A stretch of 64,000 bases of DNA. Source: Streptomyces sp. NA04227 (GTDB taxonomy: Bacteria; Actinomycetota; Actinomycetes; Streptomycetales; Streptomycetaceae). Both the position numbers and the translations under genes were made by a program. The notes under the pieces are model-generated. The model was not told the origin of the DNA, ran no database searches, and was given only the letters and a program-made list of their open reading frames with translations. Below are positions 42,712-51,286 of the stretch, one piece after another. The stretch covers positions 1,973,001 to 2,037,000 of the forward strand of contig NZ_CP054918.1 in NCBI RefSeq assembly GCF_013364195.1, given 5' to 3'. Every line of letters starts with the position of its first letter. Position 1 is the first letter of the stretch.

Positions 42712-43608
42712 TCAGGCTTGCGAGATGAGCGCCTTCGGCACCATCTGCACGTCCAGGTTCACGGTGATGCTCCGGCCCACCGCAGCGATGCCACGGGCCA
42801 GCATGGTCTGCCAGTTGACGGTGAAATCGTCCCGGTGCAGTTCCGTGGTGGCGCGACAGGCGGCGCGCGGCTCACCCTCCATGCCGGTGCCCAGACCGAG
42901 GTACTCCGTCTCGAGCGTGACCGTACGCGTCACTCCGTGCAGCGACAGTGCTCCCGTCACCGCCCATCGGTCGCCACCGCGGTGCGCGACCCGGTCGCTG
43001 TAGAACTCAAGCGTCGGAAAGGCCTCCACATCCAGGAAGTCGGGGCTGCGCAGGTGGTCGTCACGCATCGGCATATTCGTATCGATCGACGCCGCGTCGA
43101 TCACGACATGCATCGCCGATTCCTCAATTCTTTCGGCTATCCGTATCGCTCCGGCGAACCTGTTGAACCTGCCGTGAATGCGCGCCAGCCCGATGTGCCG
43201 CACCGTGAAGGAGATGGCCGAGTGCGCGGGATCGACCTCCCAGTCGCCCGCCTCGGGCAGCCGGGGAAGCTGCCCGATCTGCAGCGTGACGTCGCCGAGT
43301 GCGGCGTGCCCGTTCTCCACCACGGAGGTCGTCGCACGGTACGGCGCGAAGCCCTCCGCCGCGACCGAGACCCGGTACTCACCCGGCGGCAACGTCACCA
43401 CGAACGAGCCGTACGGGTCCACCGCACCACGCACCACGACCTCGCCCGCCGCATCGCTGACCCCGAACTCCGCCGCCGACACCGCCCGTTGCCCGGGGTC
43501 GACCACGCGGCAGCTGAGCATCCCTGCCCGCGCGGGCAACGGAATCGTGGCGAGCGCACCCGAGCCCTCCGTGCGATCCCTGCGCTTTCTCGACCAGCGG
43601 GCAGCCAT
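42712..43608 (-). CDS. YceI-family protein with N-terminal carboxypeptidase-regulatory-like domain
   Basis: A 298-residue protein. Residues about 25-110 look like a carboxypeptidase-regulatory-like/prealbumin beta-sandwich (GSFVVTLPPGEYRVSVAAEG). Residues 120-295 are a YceI lipocalin-like barrel with WEVDPAHSAISFTVRHIGLA and TGALSLHGVTRTV, which binds isoprenoid or other lipids in relatives. No signal peptide is seen, unlike many YceI proteins; the N-terminus is basic (SRKRRDR). The ATG start has AGGTG 8 nt upstream. An inverted repeat lies about 90 bp upstream of the start. Confidence 0.88.
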   Translation of the reverse strand: MAARWSRKRRDRTEGSGALATIPLPARAGMLSCRVVDPGQRAVSAAEFGVSDAAGEVVVRGAVDPYGSFVVTLPPGEYRVSVAAEGFAPYRATTSVVENGHAALGDVTLQIGQLPRLPEAGDWEVDPAHSAISFTVRHIGLARIHGRFNRFAGAIRIAERIEESAMHVVIDAASIDTNMPMRDDHLRSPDFLDVEAFPTLEFYSDRVAHRGGDRWAVTGALSLHGVTRTVTLETEYLGLGTGMEGEPRAACRATTELHRDDFTVNWQTMLARGIAAVGRSITVNLDVQMVPKALISQA

Positions 43609-44069
43609 TGGCGAGCACCTCAGCCCATTCGACTCGACTCGACTTCAACTCGAACGCGAACCAGACCCTCGACACCGATCGGAGGCATTCGACCACTGTT
43701 GCCGTATTCGAGGCAACAGAGCGGCATGACACAGATAAATCACTTACTTCGATCTCGTGAAGAGAGACGGGAATTAACCATTGCGGATTCAACTATCAGT
43801 GGTGGCCGGAAATGGGGGCTTCGGGCCGTTCGCACTTCCTGGGGCCCTCCCCCCTCCCCCTCCCCTCCCGCCCACCTCCACCACCTCCACCCGCCCGGCC
43901 TCTGCCCGACCCCTCCGCCACCCCCACCCGCTACCTCTGCCCGGGCTCTCCCCTCCCGTCTCCTCGCCCTCCTCCCGCCCTACCCGCCCCTCCGCATGGC
44001 CGCCTCTCCGCACGGCCATCTCTCCACTCGCCCCCTCCCTCAGTGCCGCCGCCCCTCACCCGCCCCCGC
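43609..44069. other. Intergenic region with inverted repeat and C-rich tract
   Basis: 461 bp between YceI and comEC. 43609-43800 is relatively AT-rich and should hold the yceI promoter; it includes a perfect CTGTTGCC/GGCAACAG inverted repeat (43696-43703 with 43712-43719). 43840-44060 is a C-rich, repetitive stretch past the comEC stop with no supported gene. Confidence 0.5.
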
Positions 44070-46826
44070 TCACCACCCGCCGTCAGCCACCCGCAGCCCC
44101 GCACCTCCGCTCCCCGCCACCGCCAAGGCCCCGCTCTCGTCGGTGCGCCTCACCTCGGCGCCGCCCGCCCGCAGGGCCTGAACCGTGCGCGGGGACGGGT
44201 GACCGTACGGGTTGTCCTCGCCCACGGAGATCAGTGCCAGCCGCGGCCTGGCCCGCCGCAAGAGCAACGGGTCCTGGTACGCGGATCCGTGATGGGCCAC
44301 CTTCAACACGTCAACCCCGGCGAGCGCGCCGCCGTACCGGCTCGCCAACAGGGCCCGCTGGCCGGGTGGTTCGAGGTCGCCGAGGAGGAGCATCCGGATC
44401 CCGTGGGTCCGGACCAGCAGGGCAACGCTCGCGTCGTTGGGCCCTTCCGGCAGGAACTCCGGTGGCGGCCACAGCACTTGCCATTCCAGGTCCCCGGTAC
44501 GGCGGCGCTCCCCGGCCACGGCCTGTCGTACGGGGATCCGCCGCGCTGCCGCCTCACGGTGTACGAACTCCGCCTGCTCCAGCGGCTCCGGAAGGCGCGT
44601 CGTCTCGATCACGCCAACCGAGCGGCCGCGCAGGAGCCCCGGGAGACCGGCCACGTGGTCGGCGTGGAAGTGGGTCAGCAGCACCAGACGGATCCGGCTG
44701 ATGCCGAGCCTGCGCAGGCACCGGTCCGCGAGGACGGGGTCCGGGCCCGCGTCGATGACCACGCCCGAGCCGTCGCCCACCGCGAGCACGGTCGCGTCCC
44801 CTTGGCCCACGTCGCACATCGCGAAGCGCCATCCGGGCGGGGGCCAGCCGGTGATCACGCGGGTCAGAGGTGCGGGCTGGATCACGACGAGCGCCAGGCC
44901 GAACGCGCACAGGACGCATATCCACGGGTGCCGGACGAGTCTGCGGCCCAGGACGACCAAGGCCACGGTGAGCAGCGTGAGCAGCAGTGCCCCGCTCCAG
45001 CCGCCGGGCCAGTGCAGGCCGCTGCCGGGCAGTCCGGCCCCGCTACGCGCGACCCGTACGATCCACAGCACCGGCCAACTCCCGCACCACGCGAAGAACT
45101 CGGCGAGTGGCATCGCGACCGGCGCCGTCAGGAGCGCGCCGAATCCCAGGATCGTCGCCGGTGCCACCGCCGCCTCAACGAGCAGGTTGCAGGGCACCGC
45201 CACGAGGCTGACCCGTGCCGCCATCACCACAACGACCGGGGCACACACCGCCTGCGCCGCCAGGGCGGCGGCCAGGGCCTCGGCCGGACGCGGAGGCATG
45301 CCTCTGTCGCGCAGTGCCTGGCTCCATCGTGGTGCGAGGACCAGGAGTGCACCGGTCGCCAGGACCGAGAGGACGAATCCGTAACTGCGTGCCAGCCACG
45401 GGTCGTACAGGACCAGCAGGATCACGGCGGCGGCCAGCGCGGGCAGCAGTGATCTGCGGCGGCCCGTGGCCAGCGCCAGCAGGGCGATGGACCCGCAGGC
45501 GGCTGCCCGCAGCACGCTCGGTTCGGGTCTGCACACCAGGACGAATCCGAGTGTCAGTGCCTCTCCGAGGAGGGCTGTCGTGCGCAGGCCGAGGCCGATT
45601 TGTGGCGCGAGGCCGCGCCGTTCGGCGCGGTGGGCGGTTCCCGGCGGCCCGGTCAACAGGGCAAGCAGAATGGTGAAGTTGGCACCGCTGACCGCCAGTA
45701 CATGGGTGAGGTCGGTGGCCCGGAAGGAGTCCTGCAGTTCCGGAGTCATCCTGGAGGTGTCACCGACCACGAGCCCCGGCAATACGGCCGCCGCGTCCGT
45801 CGGCAGCGACCGCGTCGCCTCCCGCAGCCCCACCCGCATCCGCCCCGCGAACCTCTGCGGCGCAGACGGCCCCCGGATCACCTCGGGCCCCTCCCCCGCA
45901 GGCACCCTGACGACAGCGGCGACCCGGTCGCCCGTCTTGAACGACGGCGCAAGCCGCGCCCTCACCCGCACCTCGGTGGAGGGGAGCAGCTCCAACCAGG
46001 GCGACTGCTGCCTGGCATCGGATCCGGTCGCCTCTGGTTCCGATCCGAGCGCCCTCGATTCCGCTGCCGAACCCAGCCCCGCTCCGGGTCCCAGCGCTGG
46101 CACTGGCACTGGCACTGGCACTGGCACTGGCACTGGCACCGAGTGCGATGCCGCCGATGCCGAGTCGGATGCCGATCCGGGCCCTGTCCCGGACTCGGAC
46201 TTGGACTTGGACTTGGACTTGGACTTGGACTTGGACACCGCGTCGGCGAGGACCAGAACCGGCGCTCGGGTACGGGTTGCCGATCCGTCCGGTGCCACGA
46301 TCCGTCGCACTTCGGCGTCCAGCACGATTGCCGCCGGGAGGGAACGGTCGCCTTCGATACGTGGCCGACTGCGCCGAGGGTCGGTGGTGATTCTCAGGTC
46401 GAGTGTCGTCTCGGCGTAGCGACGGGCGAGTTCGGGGACGGGTCCGCGTCGTACCTCGGCACTGTGCAGCGTGGCCGAAGCCGCCGAGGCGGCCACGCTC
46501 AGGAACACGGCTCCGGCCGTGTACCTGCCCCACAGCGCGCCCGCCGTTCCCGTCGCCGCTTCTCGCCCGGAGGCCCACAGCTTCGTCGACGCGAGTACGA
46601 GCGCTCCCAGCGCACCGGCGACCACCGCCATCGTCGAACCCGTGCGAAGGGACGCCGCGGTCGTCAGGGCCGCGGTTGCCCAGACCGCGAGAGCCGGGAG
46701 CAGGAGCCGCAGATCCGTCGGCCCCTCTTGGCGTGGGTGGGAAGCACCGAGCGGGCTGGCTGCCTCCGCGTGAACGTCGGGACGTGACCCGCGACGCTGT
46801 ACGTTCCGCTCCTCCGGTGGGGTCAT
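44070..46826 (-). CDS. comEC: ComEC/Rec2-family DNA uptake protein
   Basis: A 918-residue membrane protein of the channel family that moves single-stranded DNA across the membrane in competent bacteria; its role in Streptomyces is uncertain. Several N-terminal hydrophobic segments precede a soluble region. The competence domain (LTHVLAVSGANFTILLALL onward, about 8 helices) comes next, and a C-terminal MBL-type domain carries HFHADHVAGLP. The start MTPPEERN overlaps the comEA stop as ATGA. The soluble region contains two microsatellite-encoded stretches, Ser-Lys and Val-Pro dipeptide repeats, not expected in the family. Confidence 0.92.
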   Translation of the reverse strand: MTPPEERNVQRRGSRPDVHAEAASPLGASHPRQEGPTDLRLLLPALAVWATAALTTAASLRTGSTMAVVAGALGALVLASTKLWASGREAATGTAGALWGRYTAGAVFLSVAASAASATLHSAEVRRGPVPELARRYAETTLDLRITTDPRRSRPRIEGDRSLPAAIVLDAEVRRIVAPDGSATRTRAPVLVLADAVSKSKSKSKSKSKSESGTGPGSASDSASAASHSVPVPVPVPVPVPVPALGPGAGLGSAAESRALGSEPEATGSDARQQSPWLELLPSTEVRVRARLAPSFKTGDRVAAVVRVPAGEGPEVIRGPSAPQRFAGRMRVGLREATRSLPTDAAAVLPGLVVGDTSRMTPELQDSFRATDLTHVLAVSGANFTILLALLTGPPGTAHRAERRGLAPQIGLGLRTTALLGEALTLGFVLVCRPEPSVLRAAACGSIALLALATGRRRSLLPALAAAVILLVLYDPWLARSYGFVLSVLATGALLVLAPRWSQALRDRGMPPRPAEALAAALAAQAVCAPVVVVMAARVSLVAVPCNLLVEAAVAPATILGFGALLTAPVAMPLAEFFAWCGSWPVLWIVRVARSGAGLPGSGLHWPGGWSGALLLTLLTVALVVLGRRLVRHPWICVLCAFGLALVVIQPAPLTRVITGWPPPGWRFAMCDVGQGDATVLAVGDGSGVVIDAGPDPVLADRCLRRLGISRIRLVLLTHFHADHVAGLPGLLRGRSVGVIETTRLPEPLEQAEFVHREAAARRIPVRQAVAGERRRTGDLEWQVLWPPPEFLPEGPNDASVALLVRTHGIRMLLLGDLEPPGQRALLASRYGGALAGVDVLKVAHHGSAYQDPLLLRRARPRLALISVGEDNPYGHPSPRTVQALRAGGAEVRRTDESGALAVAGSGGAGLRVADGGW
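46097..46138. repeat. CTGGCA hexamer array inside comEC
   Basis: Seven perfect tandem copies of CTGGCA. On the coding strand they read as alternating Val-Pro codons. The 6-nt unit preserves frame when copy number changes. Confidence 0.92.
46191..46232. repeat. GGACTT hexamer array inside comEC
   Basis: One GGACTC followed by six perfect GGACTT copies, encoding alternating Ser and Lys on the minus strand. It lies 52 bp from the CTGGCA array. Confidence 0.92.
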
Positions 46827-48361
46827 GGGCTGACCAGAGTTCGCAAGTCGGCGAAGCGACGGTCGCCGATGCCGTTCACCTGACGCAGCTCGTCCACGGA
46901 GCGGAAGCCGCCGTGCTGGGTGCGGTAGTCGACGATGTGCTGGGCCAGTACAGGCCCCACGCCGGGCAGGGCGTCCAGTTGTTCCACCGTGGCGGTACTG
47001 AGGGCCACAGGCGTACCGGCCGCCCCACCGGCTCCTGGTACACCGCCCGTTGCCGTCGGCGTCCGCGCGGACGCGGCCCCCGGGCCGGTCACCGCTACGC
47101 CACCGCCTCCGGTACCACCCGACGGCACTGGGCCCCCGACCACCACCTGTTCCCCGTCGATCAACACCCGAGCCCGGTTGAGGCCGACGGTGTCCGTGCC
47201 GGGGCGCACACCTCCCGCGGCTCGCAGGGCGTCCTCGACGCGTGCCCCGGCCGGGAGGCGCCGCAGCCCGGGCCGGCGTACCTTTCCGCTGATGTCCACG
47301 TAGATCTGGCCACCGGGCACACCGGCCGAAGGTCCCGCCGGGCTGCCCGAGGGTCCGGTACTCGCCCTCTCGGCCCCGTCGACCGGCGCCTCCGACACGG
47401 CTCGTACGACATCCGGGGGTCCGACCGCCTCCGTACGGCCCGACCAGAAGTAGTGCGCCGCGAACGCCGCTGCCAACGCCAGCACCGCTACGAGCGCGAT
47501 GACGCTCCGCCGCTCCAGCCCGCACCGCGGTTGCATCCAGAGCGGCAGCCGGTCCCGAACCGCCGGAAGAATGCGCTCACGCCACAATCCGGCGCGTGTG
47601 GCGGGGAGTTCGTCGGCGGGTAGTGCCCTGCCGGATCGCCCCTCACGGGAAGGTTCCTCGGCAGCAGGTGCACCGGTAATGAACTCTTCGTTGGATTGGT
47701 GGCGCTGCTTTTGCCCTACCGCCGAACATTCGCGCGTCGAATCAGCCGAGAGGCCGGGGACCAACGCGTCTCCGACTTCGCACGCCGTACTCGCACCGGC
47801 ACTGGCACTGGCACTGGCACCGACACCGGCACGGATCGGAGCGCCTTCGACCTGCCACCCCTTGCGGCTCCTCGCCACCTCCCCGGGCGGCTCCCCACTC
47901 AGGACCGCTGAACTACTTTTCTCTTTCTGTCCGTTCGGCTCTGAGTGCAGGCCCCTCGGTGTCCGCACCCATGCGGACACCGGCCACTCGACGCGCTCGT
48001 CTTCCCTGGCACTCGCATGCACCCCACCGCCGCCCTCGCCCTCCCTGCTGTTCTCCCCACCGCCCTCCCCACTCCCTTCCGCGAACAACGCGCGTGCTCG
48101 CAGGTGGAGTTCTTCCTGGGACTGGCGTCCGCGACGGCCCCGTGCGCGGTGGCGGGCTCGTGACCGTACGTCGGAGGAAGGACCTCGCCCCGGCCCGCTG
48201 CCCGCCCTGCCAGTGGCAGTTGAGACAACTCGCGGGACAGAGACCGATGTCAGGGTGAGAACGGAAGAGGAAGAGGAAGAGAAAGAGGGAGAGGACGTGG
48301 AAGTGGGAGATTGCGCGGTGAGCGCTTCGCCTGGGGGCTCGGGATACGTGTGGAATGCCAT
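46823..48361 (-). CDS. comEA: ComEA-family DNA-binding protein with long N-terminal extension
   Basis: The DNA receptor of the competence apparatus, here 512 residues. The C-terminal 200 residues are standard: one membrane helix (ALVAVLALAAAFAAHYFW), a SLBB domain (IYVDISGKVRRPGLRRLP) and a helix-hairpin-helix DNA-binding domain (LDALPGVGPVLAQHIVDYR, VNGIGDRRF). About 280 residues before the helix are low-complexity, Ser/Gly/Glu-rich and predicted cytoplasmic. The ATG at 48361 is the best of several starts, but none has a clear Shine-Dalgarno, so the extension may be shorter. It is coupled to comEC by an ATGA overlap. Confidence 0.85.
   Translation of the reverse strand: MAFHTYPEPPGEALTAQSPTSTSSPSFSSSSSSVLTLTSVSVPRVVSTATGRAGSGPGRGPSSDVRSRARHRARGRRGRQSQEELHLRARALFAEGSGEGGGENSREGEGGGGVHASAREDERVEWPVSAWVRTPRGLHSEPNGQKEKSSSAVLSGEPPGEVARSRKGWQVEGAPIRAGVGASASASAGASTACEVGDALVPGLSADSTRECSAVGQKQRHQSNEEFITGAPAAEEPSREGRSGRALPADELPATRAGLWRERILPAVRDRLPLWMQPRCGLERRSVIALVAVLALAAAFAAHYFWSGRTEAVGPPDVVRAVSEAPVDGAERASTGPSGSPAGPSAGVPGGQIYVDISGKVRRPGLRRLPAGARVEDALRAAGGVRPGTDTVGLNRARVLIDGEQVVVGGPVPSGGTGGGGVAVTGPGAASARTPTATGGVPGAGGAAGTPVALSTATVEQLDALPGVGPVLAQHIVDYRTQHGGFRSVDELRQVNGIGDRRFADLRTLVSP
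47795..47832. repeat. ACTGGC-type hexamer array inside comEA
   Basis: About six copies of ACYGRC (ACCGGC, three ACTGGC, ACCGAC, ACCGGC). Three copies equal the comEC unit in another phase. In comEA they encode Ala-Ser repeats. Confidence 0.88.
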
Positions 48362-48599
48362 GCCCGGGACGCTAAAGCAGCGAGCCCAGAAATGATGATC
48401 TTGGTCAAATGCGGTGGGTAACCCCGCGGTTGTGGATAACTCCGTCACTCACAAAGGTGAATTCACCCTCGCCGACTCCACCTTCACCAAGCAAACACCA
48501 CGCGCCGCACAGCACCACGAACCACGCACCGCGAACCACGCACCATGCAGCACCACACACCGCCCACCCCAGAGAGTCCCCACAACCGCAAGCCCCTCC

Positions 48600-49265
48600 C
48601 TACTCCCCCCGCACAGTCCCATCCCACCGCCAGTCCTCCAACCGCTCCCGCCCCGCCAACTCCCCACGCCCCGTGGCCCACAGCAGCGTGGCCCAGGGGT
48701 CGCCGTCCGCAGGTGCCTGCGGGAACAGTCGGTCAAGGACGCGTCGGCACAGGTCCGGCGGCGCCGTCCACGTGAGCGACAGGGCCTCGGCCAGGTCGTG
48801 CAGGTGGACCAGGGTTTCCACCACGCCCATGGCGGCGAACCCTTCCGGGTCCGAGAGGCCGTAGGCGTGGTGGCCGCGGGCCGTCGAAGGCGTGGTGCGG
48901 ACGACGGCGCTCAGCATGACGGCGCTGGCCTCAAGTACGCGCAGCAGGCCCGTCGTTCCGGCGGCGCGGTCGGCTCGGACCAGGTTCGCGGGATCGCCTG
49001 GGCGGTCGTTCTCCCAGCGGAAGGGCACATGGCCGTCCTGGCTCCCGGTGCCGATCTGTGCGGCGTAGAAGAACAGGTCGTCGCAGATGTGTTCCACCGT
49101 CTCCCAGCAGGTCCACTCCAGGGTCCCCGCCATGGCCTCCCAGACCTCGGGCGCGGCCGGGGCGGTGCGCAGCGTGGTCACGGCGAGTCCGACGGCCAGG
49201 TCCACGTCGTCGGCGGTGACGGGAGAGCGGCGGGATGATGCTTCGTGTTCCGGGTTGGCAAGCAT
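48600..49265 (-). CDS. Maleylpyruvate isomerase N-terminal/DinB-like domain protein
   Basis: A 221-residue four-helix-bundle protein of the DinB/mycothiol-dependent maleylpyruvate isomerase superfamily. His residues in TCWETVEHICDD and VVETLVHLHDLAE occupy the usual metal-site positions. Related actinobacterial proteins transfer or use mycothiol, but no catalytic role is proven for this type. The ATG start is accepted from the family's N-terminal helix. It stands alone between comEA and degV on the same strand. Confidence 0.78.
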   Translation of the reverse strand: MLANPEHEASSRRSPVTADDVDLAVGLAVTTLRTAPAAPEVWEAMAGTLEWTCWETVEHICDDLFFYAAQIGTGSQDGHVPFRWENDRPGDPANLVRADRAAGTTGLLRVLEASAVMLSAVVRTTPSTARGHHAYGLSDPEGFAAMGVVETLVHLHDLAEALSLTWTAPPDLCRRVLDRLFPQAPADGDPWATLLWATGRGELAGRERLEDWRWDGTVRGE

Positions 49266-49434
49266 CCGTGGACCCTAACTCGCGCCCCACCGACGGGTCC
49301 CCGCAATTTCCGGGTGGCGAAACTCCCCTGGTCAACGACCCCTCCGCTGCCTCTCCACAGCCTTGGCCCCGCCGCCCCCTCTCCACGGCCTCGGCCTTGG
49401 CCCGGCCGCACCCGCTCCACGACCCTGGCCGTCC

Positions 49435-50280
49435 TCACCGGGACGAGACCACGACCCCCAACAACCCGGGTCCGGTGTGTGCCCCGATCACCGCGCCGAT
49501 CTCGCTGACGTGCAACTCGCCGAGCCCGGGGACGCGTTCGCGCAGGCGTTCCGCGAGGGCGGCGGCGCGTTCGGGGGCGGCGAGGTGGTGCACCGCGATG
49601 TCGACGGGGGCGCTACCGGTGCGTTCCGCGACGATCTCTTCGAGACGGGCGATGGCGCGTGAGGCGGTGCGTACCTTTTCGAGGCTTTCGATGCGGCCTT
49701 CGTGCAGTTGCAGAAGGGGTTTGACGGCGAGTGCCGAGCCGAAGAGGGCCTGTGCGGCGCCGATGCGGCCGCCGCGGCGCAGATAGTCGAGGGTGTCGAC
49801 ATAGAAATACGCGGAGGTGGCCTCGGCGCGCTTCTGGGCGGCGAGGACCGCGTCCTCCATGCTTCCGCCGCTCTCCGCGGTCTCGGCGGCGGCCAGGGCG
49901 CAGAAGCCGAGGGCCATGGCGACCATGCCGGTGTCGACGACGCGTACCGGGACCGGGGCCTCGCGGGCGGCCAGTACGGCGGCGTCGTAGGTGCCGGAGA
50001 ACTCCGAGGACAGGTGCAGGGAGACGATCGCTTCGGCGCCGGTGGCGGCGAGTTCGCGGTAGGTGGCCGCGAACTGTTCGGGGCTGGGCCGGGAGGTGGT
50101 GACCGAGGTCCGCTTCTGCAGGGCCTGGGCCAGGGAGCGGGCCGAGATCTCGGTTCCCTCTTCGTAGGCCTGGTCACCGAGGACGACGGTCAGGGGTACC
50201 GCCGTGATGCCATGGCGCCGCATCGCCGGTTGCGGCAGGTAGGCCGTGGAATCCGTAACGATCGCGACATGGCGGGACAT
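49435..50280 (-). CDS. DegV-family fatty-acid-binding protein
   Basis: A 281-residue DegV protein. It begins HVAIVTDSTAYLPQPAM, has TSRPSPEQF, the SSEFSGTYDAA ligand-site motif and the YVDTLDYLRRGGRIG motif typical of the family. DegV/FakB proteins bind a fatty acid and present it to FakA kinase in Firmicutes. No FakA gene is nearby, so the role in Streptomyces is inferred only as lipid binding. The ATG start is clear. It is 63 bp downstream of the coiled-coil membrane protein gene. Confidence 0.92.
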   Translation of the reverse strand: MSRHVAIVTDSTAYLPQPAMRRHGITAVPLTVVLGDQAYEEGTEISARSLAQALQKRTSVTTSRPSPEQFAATYRELAATGAEAIVSLHLSSEFSGTYDAAVLAAREAPVPVRVVDTGMVAMALGFCALAAAETAESGGSMEDAVLAAQKRAEATSAYFYVDTLDYLRRGGRIGAAQALFGSALAVKPLLQLHEGRIESLEKVRTASRAIARLEEIVAERTGSAPVDIAVHHLAAPERAAALAERLRERVPGLGELHVSEIGAVIGAHTGPGLLGVVVSSR

Positions 50281-50343
50281 GGCCTGGACATTACCTGGGG
50301 TATGAGGGTGGTGGCAGCCGGGGCTCGGAGCTGCCGCCGGGGG

Positions 50344-51099
50344 TCACGTGGTGTTCTCGGGGCGGGTGTTCTTCTGCCACGGGTACGGGGCCTGCGGCAA
50401 TGTGGGTTCGGTGAGGGCGGGGCGCGGCGGGGGCGTGGGGTCCGCCTCGCGCGGGCCGGGTGCCGACGGGGGATTCGGCGGTGCGGCGGGCGCCTCGGCC
50501 GGGGCCGGATCCGGCCACTGCACGGGCTGCTCCGCCGGCTGTTCGGCATGCGGGGAGGTCTTCCAGTGCCGCAGTGCGCCGGTCTCGACGTCGATCTGGG
50601 CGCTCAGCATGTCGAGGTCGTCGTCGGCGAAGTGGCGGGCGCGGTCGCGGGCCGCCCACCGCAGGGAGTCGGCGGAGGCGGTGATCCGTTCGGTGCGCTC
50701 ACGCAGTTCGGGCATGCGCCGGGCGAGCAGGGCACGGTCGGGTTCCGACTCCAGGTGCCGCAGTTCGGTGTCGAGTTCGCGGCCGTGGACGCTCAGCCGT
50801 TCGAAGAGCGCCAGGGACTCGCCGAGGGTGGTGTCCTCGCCGACCATGCCGTGCAGGGCGTCCTGTGTGGCGCGCATCGAGGCGCGCAGCCGCAGTCGGA
50901 GCTGCGCGAGTTCGGCGACGGGGCCGATCTGCGTGTACGACTTGGCGCGCAGCGTGGTGTCCTCGACGGTGCGGCGGGCCTGCTCGATGGTGCGGTCGAC
51001 GCCCCGCTTGGCGGCGCGTACGGCCTTGACCGTCGCATACGCGCCGAGCGTCACGAAGAGCAGGAACAGCAGCGCCACGACGGCGACCACGACCTCCAT
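50344..51099 (-). CDS. Single-pass membrane protein with coiled-coil region
   Basis: A 251-residue protein of unknown function. One N-terminal membrane helix (EVVVAVVALLFLLFVTLGAY) is followed by about 150 residues of charged, heptad-like helix (AELAQLRLRLRASMRATQDA, ELDTELRHLESEPDRALLAR) and a Pro-rich tail. The ATG at 51099 is fixed by GAAGGAGTGTC immediately upstream. It lies between leuS (after its terminator) and degV on the same strand. A scaffolding or cell-envelope role is possible, but nothing in the sequence proves it. Confidence 0.8.
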   Translation of the reverse strand: MEVVVAVVALLFLLFVTLGAYATVKAVRAAKRGVDRTIEQARRTVEDTTLRAKSYTQIGPVAELAQLRLRLRASMRATQDALHGMVGEDTTLGESLALFERLSVHGRELDTELRHLESEPDRALLARRMPELRERTERITASADSLRWAARDRARHFADDDLDMLSAQIDVETGALRHWKTSPHAEQPAEQPVQWPDPAPAEAPAAPPNPPSAPGPREADPTPPPRPALTEPTLPQAPYPWQKNTRPENTT

Positions 51100-51183
51100 G
51101 ACACTCCTTCCGACGCCCGGCACTCGTTGGTGTGCACGCGCTCCCGTGCTTTGGCCCCCGTACTTCTACCACCGTAAACGCAA

Positions 51184-51227
51184 CGGGCGGCCCGGAGGTT
51201 CCTGTCGGATTTCCTCCGGGCCGCCCG
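51184..51227 (-). terminator. Hairpin terminator of leuS
   Basis: A perfect 15-bp stem (51184-51198 with 51213-51227) with a 14-nt loop, 60 bp after the leuS stop codon. Confidence 0.85.
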
Positions 51228-51286
51228 GCGGTGATCGCTTCACTGCCGGGCCGGCGCCGTCACGCACCGGGCGGCCCGGCGGCCGG

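Noticed and set aside
46827..47525. Long N-terminal extension of ComEC
   Set aside because: It is the shadow of comEA. The ATG at 46826, overlapping the comEA stop, is the natural start.
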